A DNA stretch of 26,546 nt from Penium margaritaceum (GCA_023375785.1 SZWC01018974.1:2734-29279); one strand, 5' to 3'; counted from the stretch's first letter, positions 9,964-20,059 are shown. Notes: generated by a model from the sequence alone, not told the origin. A program made the numbers and translations.

Positions 9964-12900
9964 CTATAGGACAGATCGAACGCCCCTGACCAGTAGGGCC
10001 GCTCCCTCCGAGACGCCGACCCCGAACTGCAGTGGGCGCAAAGCTGCCACAATTCTGTCCCTGTCGCGAGCCAAGAGCACCCGTGCCGCCAGGCGGAGTA
10101 GAGCCTCCCCGATCGCGATCAGCCGCACTCCGTCCTCCTCCGTGGCTCCCTTCAAAAGTGGGATAAGGCGGCTGCAACGGAGGAGGAGGGCCACCGTGGC
10201 CGGCAGCTGGCCAGCGAGAATGACAACCATAACATCCAGCAATGCCTCGGGTCCCATGGCTGTGTCCAGAACAAAGTCACAGAGCATGTCCGTCGTAAGA
10301 CCCTCCGGACCCGCTGGTGATCCTCTAGGACCATCCCTGAGAGCCTGGAGGAGCAGATCGGCAGTGAACTCCTCCCCGGGTGCTGCGGGTGGCGGGGCGT
10401 AGGACTGGACCCACTCCAGTGGCAGAAGGGTGGACGGTGGGTGGTGCTCCTGCAAAGCTCGTAGCGTGTCCTGCGTGCCTGCTGCCGAGGGATGGGCCTC
10501 GAACAAGTGCATGGCCCTGGCCGGGTTCCCCGCATGGACGAGGGTGACTGCATGCTGGCGGCGGGCTGCTGCCTCTACCTCTGCCTCTGCTGCCGAATGT
10601 CTGGTGAGGCGGCGTGGGGTGAGGGAAGCCCGGAGAGCTGGGCGGGCCTCCAAAGCTGCCTCCTCCGCGAGGCCAGCCCAATCGCCGCACTCAAAACGAC
10701 TGCAGCGCTCGAGCAAGACGTCAGAGACAGAACGCGAGCGGCGACGACGAGAGCGCTGTCTGCGGGCGCGGAGAATGTGATGCCGTGGAAAAGCAGAGGC
10801 GAATGTGTCGTCTCCTGCGAGCTCAGCGTCCGTAACCTTCCTGCAGAGAAGTAGCTGAAAGTGGAGAAGTAGAAGCCAGCGCTCACGCGCAGTGTCTGGA
10901 GAAGAGTGAGGTTGCGCGGCCCAGCGACAAAGGCGCTCGAAGATGGCGGCGACGCGGCGGCGAGGCTCCCCATACAAACGCGGGTAGACAGCAGGCGCGG
11001 AGACAAACGGAGAAGGCGTTGGCTCTCGCGGGACCGGCAGCAAACCCCCCAGGCGCTCCCAACAGAAGCCACCCAACGAATCCCATGCCTCCTCGATGAG
11101 GAGGTCAGCCGGCGGTGGGTGAGCAGAGGAGGCTGCCAAGAACGTCGCGAGCCCCTGAGAGACGAGGAGGGAGGCATCCAGCAACACTGAAGGAGCAAGG
11201 GCACTGGCAGACGGTAATAGCCCCTCGGAGACGTCCCGCCCAAAATCATTGCGTGCGAGGTCTCCTCGCGAGAGGGCGTCCGCCACCTGGTTCTGCGCCC
11301 GCGGGAGCCAATGGAAAGTGACGACGCCAACGGCCGCGGCAGCCGCCACAGCGTCCCGACGGCGGAGACGCAGAGCGGGGTGGTTGACGCGCCACTGCCC
11401 ACGCATCTGGCAGATGACCAACTTGGAGTCGCCCAACACCACCAGCCGATGCACGTTAGCTCTCGTCGCGAGGTGGAGGCCGAGGTGCAGGGCTGCGTAC
11501 TCCGCCTGGTTGTTGGTCACGGTGTACGGAAGGCGCTCGACAGCAGAAAGAAGAGGCACGCCGTCTGGGGAGTAGAGGACTGCTCCAGCCCCTCCTCGCA
11601 GACTCCCGGCCAACTCCGCAACGCCGTCGAAAAAGACCCAGAAAGGACGGTCGGGAAGGGGCTGCTGCCGGGGCTCGGGCGCGCGAGCTGCCAACGCGGG
11701 GGTGGGAGCAGGAGCAGATTGGGCAGCGTCTGTCGGCACGATGGCGCTGCCCAACGTGGTCACAGCGCCTCGCCGATGATACGTGCGCAGCGGCTGCTGG
11801 GCAGCAGTGCGGCTGGAGGGGGCGGCGCCGCCCCGAAGGCAAGTGGCCAGGAAGTCGGGGCTGATCACCTGGCCCGCCCCCCCCCCCTGCTGCGGGCGGG
11901 GGGGCGAAGGGGAGGAAGGGTGAAGAAGGGGAGGGGTGGAGCGAGAAGAGGGCCGGGGTGCCGGAGAAGTCTGCGTGCCGGAGGCGTCAGCTGAGGCGGC
12001 CAGGCCACCCACTGAGATGTGGGCTAGACGACGGGGAGGAAGAGAAGGTGGCGCGCCGTGGAGGAGGACAGGCTCTCCTGGGGCAGGGTCCTTCACAAAC
12101 ACTGGTGGTAAGGGGAAAGAGGAGAGGTCCCGGCCAAGGGAGAGAGCGATGGAGCAGAGTCGGGAATGCTGCGCCGGATAGAGGAAGCGGCGGGAGAGGA
12201 GATGGAGGAGGTGGCGCTTACGCTCCGCGTCAGAGCGTTGGAGCCACGGTGACGGCACCGGTACCGATGCGGGGCGGGAAGCAGGAGGGGAGCTGCCTCC
12301 ACGAGCCCTCTGCGAGGAGTGCCGGCTGGCATGGAGGTGCTGCTGTCGAAGGCGCTCCTGCTGCTGCAGCCGCAGGTGAAGCTGCTGCTGCTGCCATCGC
12401 TGCTGCTGCTCCAGCTGCGGCGGCTGCTGCTGTCGCTCCGATGGGGGTCCTCCCAGCTGTTGTTGACCAGAGTGCGCGGGGAGCTGCAGCAGCAGCTGCG
12501 GCAGCTGTGAGGAGGGCTGGCGCGGCTGCTGCGGCTGCGGCAGCTGTGAGGAGGGCTGGCGCTGCTGCTGCGGCTGCTGCCCCGGTGGATGCAAGTGTGC
12601 CTGTACGTGTTGGGGCTGTAGCTGCAGCTGCCGGTGGAGCTGGAGATGTTGCTGCCTCTGTTGCTGCGGCTGCGGCTGCTGCTGTTGCGGTGGCTGCTCC
12701 AAAGGCCGGAGTGGCTGCACCAGCCTGGGTGCTTGGGCAGGCGGACGAGGAGGAGTGGCTGCGGCCTGAGGAGGAGCCGCCGCCACAGGCGAAACCGGCA
12801 CGTGGGGCGTGGCTGCCGGAAGGGGCTGCGCGCGGTCAAGAGCTACGCAGATGGTGCTCAGCGTGCGTTCCTGCTGGAGGAGCCGTTCCTCCAAGCGGGC

Positions 12901-13773
12901 CTGCCCCGTGACTAAGGTTTGGAGTAGAGCTTGGAGGTCCGGGTGCAGGGGTTCCGGTGGCGGCTGGGGAGCAGCGTCCTGCACCGAAGCTGCGGCGGTG
13001 AGGGCCGCATGGAGTGCCTCAGACAGCCGACGTAGACCCTCCTCCGCAGGTGGAGCCGCGGCAGGACCCTGTGGAAGCCAGGGGCGGAGGAGGCCAGAGA
13101 TGAGGCTGTTGGTGCTGTGCTGTAGGTCGTGAACAGAGGTACGGAGAGCCGCAGTGACGTCCTGGAGAACTTTGTGGTCAGCGCGATGGGCAGAAGCAGC
13201 GACCTCCGCAGTTGCGGCCTCCGTGCTCTGCATAGCCTCCAGCCGGCTGTCGAAGTGGGCGGAGCTTTGCACAGAGAGGTTGTGCAAGTGCTCCAAGCCC
13301 TCGACTTGTGTGCGGAGGGCGTTGTCCTGTTCACCAAGAAGCCGGAGGAAGTTGTGGTGCAGCCCGTTGAAGAGGTCGGCAGACATGACACTCAAGAAAA
13401 AGGCCAAGCGCTGCTGAGCGGATCCGACGTCCTGGACGCCGTCAGCAACCTCCTGAAGTTGGCCATGCGCACGCTGCAGGGCTTGCTGGACGCCGTCCGA
13501 CCAGCCCTGTGGAGCAAGAACTCGGCCGGAAGAATCAAGGACGGTCTGGCCAGGTACGGAGCTGGGCAGGTCGCAAGAATGGACACCGCGGGTGCTGCGC
13601 ATGGAGTTCAGAAGAGGAGCCCAGGGCCTGGCAAGATTTGCCACCGTAGGTTGAGCGGGAGAGACCGGAGGAGGAAGGAGGAGAGAAGCTGAAGGGCCGG
13701 CTGTGAGCTGGCTCGGCTGCACGAAGGCTCCCGCCGGTAGAGGCGCAACCAGGCTGGGGACGTCCTCCTCCAT
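9964..13773 (-). CDS. Retrotransposon copy 1: large open frame with coiled-coil/Gln-rich region, RNase H and RT N-terminus
   Basis: There are 1269 codons from the first plausible ATG (MEEDVPSLVAPL, 13773) to a TAG. An in-frame ATG further upstream lies in the minisatellite and is accidental. Residues about 95-330 are helix-prone and probably coiled-coil, like an ORF1-type part. Residues about 350-490 are Gln-rich from CAG repeats. RNase H spans about 705-840 (FFDG, TNNQAEYAAL, LVVLGDSKLVICQM, PRAQNQVADAL). Its four acids are D716, E758, D782 and D832, and the TNNQAEY style resembles archaea-like / RVT_3 RNase H. The RT fingers start near 1154 (GPEGLTTDML, LIPLLKG, QFGVGVSEGAALLVRGVR). The last residues continue across the TAG into motif A, so this is the front part of one long protein. 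I saw no apurinic-type endonuclease. The intact 3.8 kb suggests fairly recent insertion. Confidence 0.85.
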   Translation of the reverse strand: MEEDVPSLVAPLPAGAFVQPSQLTAGPSASLLLPPPVSPAQPTVANLARPWAPLLNSMRSTRGVHSCDLPSSVPGQTVLDSSGRVLAPQGWSDGVQQALQRAHGQLQEVADGVQDVGSAQQRLAFFLSVMSADLFNGLHHNFLRLLGEQDNALRTQVEGLEHLHNLSVQSSAHFDSRLEAMQSTEAATAEVAASAHRADHKVLQDVTAALRTSVHDLQHSTNSLISGLLRPWLPQGPAAAPPAEEGLRRLSEALHAALTAAASVQDAAPQPPPEPLHPDLQALLQTLVTGQARLEERLLQQERTLSTICVALDRAQPLPAATPHVPVSPVAAAPPQAAATPPRPPAQAPRLVQPLRPLEQPPQQQQPQPQQQRQQHLQLHRQLQLQPQHVQAHLHPPGQQPQQQRQPSSQLPQPQQPRQPSSQLPQLLLQLPAHSGQQQLGGPPSERQQQPPQLEQQQRWQQQQLHLRLQQQERLRQQHLHASRHSSQRARGGSSPPASRPASVPVPSPWLQRSDAERKRHLLHLLSRRFLYPAQHSRLCSIALSLGRDLSSFPLPPVFVKDPAPGEPVLLHGAPPSLPPRRLAHISVGGLAASADASGTQTSPAPRPSSRSTPPLLHPSSPSPPRPQQGGGAGQVISPDFLATCLRGGAAPSSRTAAQQPLRTYHRRGAVTTLGSAIVPTDAAQSAPAPTPALAARAPEPRQQPLPDRPFWVFFDGVAELAGSLRGGAGAVLYSPDGVPLLSAVERLPYTVTNNQAEYAALHLGLHLATRANVHRLVVLGDSKLVICQMRGQWRVNHPALRLRRRDAVAAAAAVGVVTFHWLPRAQNQVADALSRGDLARNDFGRDVSEGLLPSASALAPSVLLDASLLVSQGLATFLAASSAHPPPADLLIEEAWDSLGGFCWERLGGLLPVPREPTPSPFVSAPAVYPRLYGEPRRRVAAIFERLCRWAAQPHSSPDTARERWLLLLHFQLLLCRKVTDAELAGDDTFASAFPRHHILRARRQRSRRRRSRSVSDVLLERCSRFECGDWAGLAEEAALEARPALRASLTPRRLTRHSAAEAEVEAAARRQHAVTLVHAGNPARAMHLFEAHPSAAGTQDTLRALQEHHPPSTLLPLEWVQSYAPPPAAPGEEFTADLLLQALRDGPRGSPAGPEGLTTDMLCDFVLDTAMGPEALLDVMVVILAGQLPATVALLLRCSRLIPLLKGATEEDGVRLIAIGEALLRLAARVLLARDRDRIVAALRPLQFGVGVSEGAALLVRGVRSVL
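12300..12720 (-). repeat. CAG/CTG-rich low-complexity tract in the retrotransposon frame
   Basis: Runs of CTG/CAG with CGG and CTC interruptions encode a Gln/Leu/Pro-rich linker on the minus strand (PQQQQPQPQQQRQQH and similar). Two near-identical pieces containing CAGCTGTGAGGAGGGCTGGCG (split here: CAGCTGTGAGG then AGGGCTGGCG) lie near 12500 and 12540. Length should be unstable between copies. Confidence 0.8.
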
Positions 13774-13869
13774 GGCTGGCTGCGCTGCACCTGCGCGGTG
13801 CTTGCGCCTGGCTGCAGCTGCTGCAGCTGCAGCTGCTTGCCGCCGCTTCGCCGTTGCGGCGGCGGTTCG

Positions 13870-13971
13870 CAGTGGGTAGTGAGAAAGCGCACTACTACTA
13901 GTAGCTTGGGTAGCACTCAACAGTGGGTAGAGAGAAAGCGTACTACTGCTAGTAGCTTGGGTAGCACTCAA
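13870..13971 (-). repeat. Two 51-bp tandem repeats at the 5' end of the retrotransposon
   Basis: The units 13870-13920 and 13921-13971 differ at three positions. Read on the minus strand they begin TTGAGTGCTACCC and contain TAGTAGTA-like pieces. They are also open in frame as a repeated 17-residue peptide (LSATQATSSS.LS.YPL), because 51 is a multiple of three. Tandem 5' monomers are known from other LINEs, where they can carry promoter activity. A promoter here is inference. Confidence 0.8.
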
Positions 13972-16900
13972 TTGTGACAAGGTGTTGATTTGTGACAAGG
14001 TCTTGATTTGCGACAAGGTGTTGATTGCAACAAGGTGTTGATTGCAGTAAGGTGTTGATTTGCGACAAGGTTTTGATTTGCGACAAGGTGTTGATTTGCG
14101 ACAAGGTGTTGATTTGTGACAATGTGTTGATTTGCGATAAGGTGTTGATTTGCGATAAGGTTTTGATTTGCAACAAGTTGTTGATTTGCGACAAGGTTTT
14201 GATTTGCGACAAGGTGTTGACTTGCGACATGGTTTTGATTTGCGACAAGGTTTGGATTTGCAATAAGGTGTTGATTTGTAGCGGTTTTGATTTGCGACAA
14301 GGTGTTGATTTGCGACAAGGTGCTGATTCGCGACATGGTGTTGATTTGCAACAAGGTTTTGATTTGCGACAAGGTGTTAATTTGTAACAAGGTGTTGATT
14401 TGCAACAAGGTGTTGATGTGCGAGAAGGTTTTGATTTCCGACAAGGTGTTGATTTGCGACAAGTTGTTGTTTGGCGGCAAGGTTTTGATTTGCGACAAGG
14501 TTCTGATTTGCAACAAGGTGTTGATTTGCGACAAGGTGTTGATTTACGACAAGGTTTTGATTTGCGACAAGGTGTTGATTTGCGACAAGGTGTTGATTTG
14601 CGACAAGGTATTGATTTGCGACAAGGTATTGATTTGCCACAAGGTTTTGATTTGGGACAAGGTGTTGATTTGTGTCAACGCGTTGATTTGAGACAAGGTT
14701 TTGATTTGTGACAAGGTGTTGATTGCGACGTTGTTGATTTGTGACAAGGTGTTGATTTGCGATAAAATGTTGATTTGCGACAAGGTGTTGATTTGCCCCA
14801 AGGTTTTGATTTGTAAGGAGGTTTTGATGTACGGCAAGGTGTTGATTTGCGACAAGGTGTTGATTTGCGACAAGGTGTTGATTGCGACAGGGTGTTCATT
14901 TGCAACAAGGTGTTGATTTGCGATAAGGTGTTGATTTGCGATAAGATCTTGATTTGAGACAAGGTTTTGATTTGCGAGGAGGTGTTGATTTGCGACAAGG
15001 TGATTTTCGACAAGGTGTTGACTTGCGACAATGTTTTGATTTGCGACGAGGTTTTGATTTGCGACAAGGTGTTGATTTGCGACAAGGTTTTGATTTGCAA
15101 CAAGGTGTTGATTTGCGACAAGGTTTTGATTTTCAACAAGCTGTTAATTGTGACAAGGTGTTGATGTGCGACAAGGTTTTGATTTGTGACAAGGTTTTGA
15201 TTTGCGACAAGGTGTTGATTTGCGACAAGGTGTTCATTTGCAACAAGGTGTTTATTTCGACAAGGTGTTGATTTGCGACAAGGTGTTGATTTGCGACAAG
15301 GTGTTGATTTGCGATAAGTTGTTGATGTGCGATAAGATTTTGATTTGTGACAAGGCGTTGATTTGGGATAAGGTGTTGATTTGCGACAAGGTGTTGATTT
15401 GCGACAAGGTGTTGATTGCGACAAGGTGTTGATGTAGACAAGGTGTTGATTTGCAACAAGGTGTTGATTTGCGATGAGGTTTTGATTCGCGACAAGGTGT
15501 TGATTTGCGACAAGTTGTTGATGTGCGATAAGATTTTGATTTGTGACAAGGTGTTGACTTGCAACAAGGTGTTGATTTGCGACAAGGTGTTGATTTGCGA
15601 CAAGGTGTTGATTTGCGACAAGGTGGTGATTGCGACAAGGTGTTGATTAAGACAAGGTGTTGATTTGCAACAAGGTGTTGATTTGCGATGAGGTGTTGAT
15701 TTGCGATAAGATGTTGATTTTGCGCCAAGGTTTTGATTTGCGACAAGGTGTTTATTTGCGACAAGTTGTTGATGTGTGATAAGATTTTGATATGTGACAA
15801 GGTGTTGATTTGCGATAAGGTGTTGATTTGCGACAAGGTGTTGATTTGCGACAAGGTGTTGATTTGCGACAAGGTGTTGATTGCGACAAGGTGTTGATTT
15901 GCGACAAGATGTTGATATGCGATGACGTATTGATTTGCGCCAAGTTTGTTGAGTTGCGACAAGGTGTTGATTAGCGACAAAGTGTTGATTTGTGACAAGG
16001 TGTTGATTTGTGACAAGGTTTTGATTTGCGACAAGGTGTTGATTTGCGCCAAGTTTGTTGAGTTGCGACAAGGTGTTGATTAGCGACAAAGTGTTGATTT
16101 GTGACAAGGTGTTGATTTGTGACAAGGTTTTGATTTGCAAAAAAGCTGTTGATTTGGACATGGTGTTGATTTGCGACAAAGTTTTGATTTGCGACAAGGT
16201 TTGATGTGCGACAGGGTGTTCATTTGCGACAAGGTCTTGATTCGTGACAAGGTGTTGATTTGGGCCATGGTGTTGATTTGCGACAAGGTGTTGATGCACG
16301 ATAAGGTGTTGATGTAGGACAAGGTGTTGATTGGGACCAGGTGTTGATTTGCAACAAGGTGTTGATTTGCGATATGGTGTTGATTTGCGATAAGATTTTG
16401 ATTTTGCGACAAGGTTTTGATTTGCGACGAGGTGTTGATTTGCAACCACGTGTTGATTTGCGACAAGGTGTTGATTTGCGACAAGGTTTCGATTGCGACA
16501 AGGTGTTGATTAGCGACAATGTGTTTATTTGTGACAAGGTGTTGATTTGTGACAAGGTTTTGATTTGCAAAAAAGCTGTTGATTCGGACATGGTGTTGAT
16601 GTGCGACAAAGTTTTGATTTGCGACAAGGTTTGATTTGCGACAAGGTGTTCATTTGCGACAAGGTTTTGATTTGTGACAAGGTGTTGATTTGCGCCAAGG
16701 TGTTGATTTGCGACAAGGTTTGATTTGCGACAAGGTGTTCATTTGCGACAAGGTTTTGATTTGTGACAAGGTGTTGATTTGCGCCAAGGTGTTGATTTGC
16801 GACAAGGTGTTGATTCACGATAAGGTGTTGTTTTCGACAAGGTGTTGATTGGGACAAGGTGTTGATTTGCAACAAGGTGTTGATTTGTGACATGGTGTTG

Positions 16901-19262
16901 ATTTGCGATAAGATTTTGATTTTGCGACAAGGTTTTGATTTGGGACGAGGTGTTGATTTTCAATGTGTTGATTTGCGACAAGGTGTTTATTGCGACAACG
17001 TGTTGACTTGCGACAAGGTGTTGATGTGCGATAAGCTTTTGAGTTGTGCCAAGGTGTTGATTTGCGACAAGGTTTTGATTTTGTGACAGTGTGTTGATTT
17101 GGGACAACGTTTTGATTGCGACAAGGTTTTGGTTTGCGACAACGTTTTGATTTGCAACAAGGTGTTGATTTGCGACAAGGTTTTGATTTGCGACAAGGTG
17201 TTGTTTGCGACATGGTGTTGATTTGTGACAAGGTGTTGATGTGGGACAAAGTGTTGATTTCCGAGATGGTGTTGATTTGAGACAAGGTTTTGATTTGCGA
17301 CAAGGTGTTGATTTGCGACAAGGTGTTGATTTGCGACAAGGTTTGATTTGCGATAAGGTTTTGATTTGTGACAAGGTGTTGATTTGCGAGATGTTGATTT
17401 TGGACAAGGTGTTGATTTGCGACAAGGTGTTGATTTGCGAGAAGGTTTTGATTTGCGACAAGGTTTTGATTTGTGACAAGGTGTTGATTTGCGAGAAGGT
17501 GTTGTTTTGGGACAAGGTTTTGATTTGCGACAAGATGCTACTTTGTGATAAGGTTTTGATTTGTGACAAGGTGTTGATTCGCGACAAGGTGTTGATTTGC
17601 GACAAGGTATTTGTTTGCGACAAGGTGTTGATTTGCGACATGGTTTTGATTTGCGACAAGGTGTTGATTTGCAACAAGGTGTTGATGTGCGAGATGGTGT
17701 TGATTTGGGACAAGGTTTTGATACGCGACAAGGTGTTGATTTGCGACAAGGTGGTGATTTGCGACAAGGTGTTGATTTGCAACAAGGTGTTGATGTGCGA
17801 GATGGTGTTGATTTGGGACAAGGTTTTGATACGCGACAAGGTGTTGATTTGCGACAAGGTGGTGATTTGCGACATGGTTTTGATTTGTGACAAGGTTTTG
17901 ATTTGTGAAAAGGTGTTGACTTGCGACAAGGTGTTGTTTTGGGACAAGGTGTTGATTGCGACACGGTGTTGATTTGGGACAAAGTTTTATTTGGGAGATG
18001 TTGCTTTGCGACAAGGTTTTTATTTGTGACAATGTGTTGATTTGCAACAAGATGTTGATTTTCGACAAGGTGTTGATTGCGACAAGTTGTTGATCTGCGA
18101 CAAAGTGTTGATTTGCGACAAGGTGTTGATTTGCAATAAGGTGATTATTCGTGACAAGGTGTTGATTGCGACAAGTTGTTGATCTGCGACAAAGTGTTGA
18201 TTTGCGACAAGGTGTTGATTTGCAATAAGGTGATTATTCGTGACAAGGGGTTGATTTGCTACAAGGTCTGATTTGCGACATGGCGTTGATTTGCGTGAAG
18301 GTGTTGATTTGCGACAAGGTTTATATTCGCGACATGGTGTTGATTTGCGTCAAGGTATTGATTGTGACAAGGTGTTCATTTGCGACAAGTTGTTGATTTG
18401 CGACAAGGTGTTTATTTGCGACAAGATGTTGATTTGCGCGAAGGTTTTGATTTGGGACAAGGTGTTGATTTGCGACAAGGTAATTATTTGCAATAAGGTT
18501 TTGATTTGCGACAAGGTGTTGATTTGTGAGAAGGTGTTGATTTGTGATAAGGTGTTGATTTGTGACAAGGTTTTGATTTGCGACAAGGTGTTGATTTGCA
18601 ACAAGGTGTTGATTTGCGAGATGGTGTTGATTTGGGACAAGGTTTTGGTTTGGGACAAGGTGTTGATTTGCGACAAGGTGTTGCTTTGCGATAAGTTTTT
18701 GATTTGCAGCAAGGTGTTCATTGCGACAAGGTCTGATTTGCGACATGGTGTTGATTTGCGTCAAGGTGTTGATTTTGACAAGGTGTTGATTTGCGACAAG
18801 TTGTTGATTTGGAAAAACAATTTGATTTGGGACAAGGTGTTGATTTGCGGCAAGGTGTTGATTTGCAACAAGGTGTTTATTTGCGACAAGGTGTTGATTT
18901 GCGCCAAGGTTTTGATTTGCGACAAGGTGTTGATTTGCGACGAGGTAATGATTTACAATACGGTTTTGATTTGCAACAAGGTGTTGATTTGCGAGAAGGT
19001 GTTGATTTGTGACAAGGTGTTGATTTGGGAGATGGTGTTGATTTGCGACAAGGCTTCGATTTGTGACAAGATGTTGATTCGCGACAAGGCGTTGATTTGC
19101 GATGAGGTGTTGATTTGCGACATGGTTTTGATTTGTGACAAGGTGTTGATTTGCGACAAGGTGTTGATTTGCAACAAGGTGTTGATTTGCGAGATGGTGT
19201 TGATTTGGGGCAAGGTTTTGATTTGCGACAAGGTGTTCGGTTGCGACAAGGTTTTGATGTGC
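13972..19262 (+). repeat. 18-bp minisatellite array, block II (about 290 units)
   Basis: The unit and strand are the same as in block I. Most of it (to about 18700) is the second copy of the long duplicated segment. Recent local duplications are visible: 108 bp (six units) with GATACGCGAC at 17720 and 17828; 89 bp (five units minus one base) with ATTGCGACAAGTTG at 18075 and 18164; about 109 bp with GCGCCAAGTTTG at 15937 and 16046; and 89 bp with GGTTTGATTTG at 16628 and 16717. The block breaks off at GATGTGCGA, where the hairpin-rich island begins. Confidence 0.96.
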
Positions 19263-19484
19263 GAGTTACCTTGAAAGATACGGGCTCTTTTTGGGGTTTG
19301 GGTTGAATGATACGGCCCGTTTTGAAACTGGCGTTTTAAAACACCTGTATCCCGTGTTAAATCCCGGGGGGGGGGGGGGGTGGGCAAGTTTGGCCCATGA
19401 ACCAAACCGGCCCCTACCCAACCCCACCCGACCTGTGCATGCGGACTAGTCAACGCTGTTGACCCTGCACTAGTCGCTGTGACT

Positions 19485-19583
19485 CCTGCTGCCGCTGCCG
19501 CCGCCGCTGCTTCTGCTGCTGCTGGTCGTCATTGCTGCGGCTGGTGCTGCTGCTGTTGCTGCTGCTGGTCGTCATCGCTGCTG
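19485..19583 (+). repeat. CTG/CCG trinucleotide tract
   Basis: Impure CTG/CCG triplets contain the piece CTGCTGCTGGTCGTCAT twice, 45 bp apart (19514 and 19559). It lies directly before the large palindrome of the island. The open frame across it (poly-Ala/Leu/Cys) is low-complexity and is not taken as a gene. Confidence 0.75.
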
Positions 19584-19635
19584 CCGGCGACTCACCCTCT
19601 ACTAGATGACCATCTAGTCGTGGGTGAGTCGCCGG
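19584..19635. repeat. 52-nt imperfect palindrome (25-nt arms)
   Basis: The outer arms are CCGGCGACTCACCC (19584-19597) and GGGTGAGTCGCCGG (19622-19635). The inner arms are ACTAGATG (19601-19608) and CATCTAGT (19611-19618), around the two bases AC. Only a three-base bulge on each side is unpaired. It is the strongest hairpin of the island. Confidence 0.92.
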
Positions 19636-20059
19636 TCGCAGGAGAGAACCAAGTGCACAGAGCGTCGGAGCAGACAGCCGTACAGGACACCACGACCGGG
19701 GGTTCTACCCGTCCGACGGGAGGTCGTCGCATCAATTGCAGGTTTTTGTTTTTTTTTTCCCCTCTGGGGTGGTCGCCCTCGATGCGAGGGCGTGGACGTC
19801 ACCTTGTGACTGCCGCTCAACGCGAGTGAGCCAGCGGCAGTGAATTGCCGAGGGGCAATTCATGACTGGAAGGCTCGCCCCCAGGACATGAACGGGTCAC
19901 CCTTTTTTTTCCTGGGTGAAGCACCCAGACTTGAAAGTGGTCAGTCGTGGCCCGAAAGGGGAGCAATAAAATACGGGATTTTCAATCCCCCGAGGACCGA
20001 ATAATACGTTCCGTATAATACGGGCTGTATAGTTCAGCCCCCTATTATATCAACCTAGG

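Larger units (their letters stand above)
7799..13971 (-). mobile_element. R2-like non-LTR retrotransposon with RNase H, RT, CCHC and restriction-like endonuclease (copy 1)
   Basis: The element lies in minus orientation inside the minisatellite, with sharp borders on both sides. It is GC-rich, unlike the array. Its 3' end is an oligo(A) tail, seen as 12 T at 7799-7810, of which up to four may be target sequence. The 5' end carries two 51-bp tandem repeats (13870-13971). The domain order on the minus strand is: Gln-rich and probably coiled-coil region, RNase H, reverse transcriptase, CCHC motif, PD-(D/E)XK endonuclease. CCHC plus RPD-X14-D marks the restriction-like-endonuclease class (R2, R4, CRE, NeSL and Hero relatives). 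The frame is open for 3.8 kb, then carries TAG stops, shifts and a roughly 300-nt deletion relative to copy 2. A scaffold join at 8447 duplicates 284 bp. Removing it gives about 5.9 kb. Confidence 0.88.
19263..20059. other. Hairpin-dense 0.8-kb insertion of unknown type
   Basis: This non-array segment splits a minisatellite unit: GATGTGCG on the left and GGCAAGGTG on the right rejoin as a known array variant. No conserved protein was found. It holds at least twelve short perfect inverted repeats, most with tiny loops. Examples are GTCAAC-GCT-GTTGAC (19449), CCCGTC-C-GACGGG (19708), CCCC-TCT-GGGG (19759), GCCCTCG-ATG-CGAGGGC (19775), ACTGCCGCT/AGCGGCAGT (19809/19833), TGAATTGCC-GAGG-GGCAATTCA (19841), CTGGGTG-AAG-CACCCAG (19912), CCC-GAAA-GGG (19951), GGGATT-TTC-AATCCC (19975), ATACG-TTC-CGTAT (20004) and GGGCTG/CAGCCC (20022/20035). 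It also has 15 G at 19366-19380 and T runs near 19751 and 19903. ATACGGG motifs occur at both ends, but I see no clear terminal inverted repeat. It could be a non-autonomous element or encode a structured RNA. Confidence 0.6.

Noticed and set aside
13774..14016. Earlier start of the retrotransposon protein at the ATG in the array (14016)
   Set aside because: Its first 15 residues are minisatellite translation (LSQINT). The first ATG inside the element is at 13773, although an upstream non-ATG start cannot be excluded.
19263..20059. tRNA, 5S rRNA or a hammerhead ribozyme inside the hairpin island
   Set aside because: I found no tRNA arm set, no matching A/B boxes in order, and no CTGATGA...GAAA core in the right arrangement, only unrelated hairpins.
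19263..20059. Clear terminal inverted repeats of a DNA transposon around the island
   Set aside because: ATACGGG occurs near both ends and TTGA...GGGCT pairs weakly, but the match has gaps and is too poor to claim.
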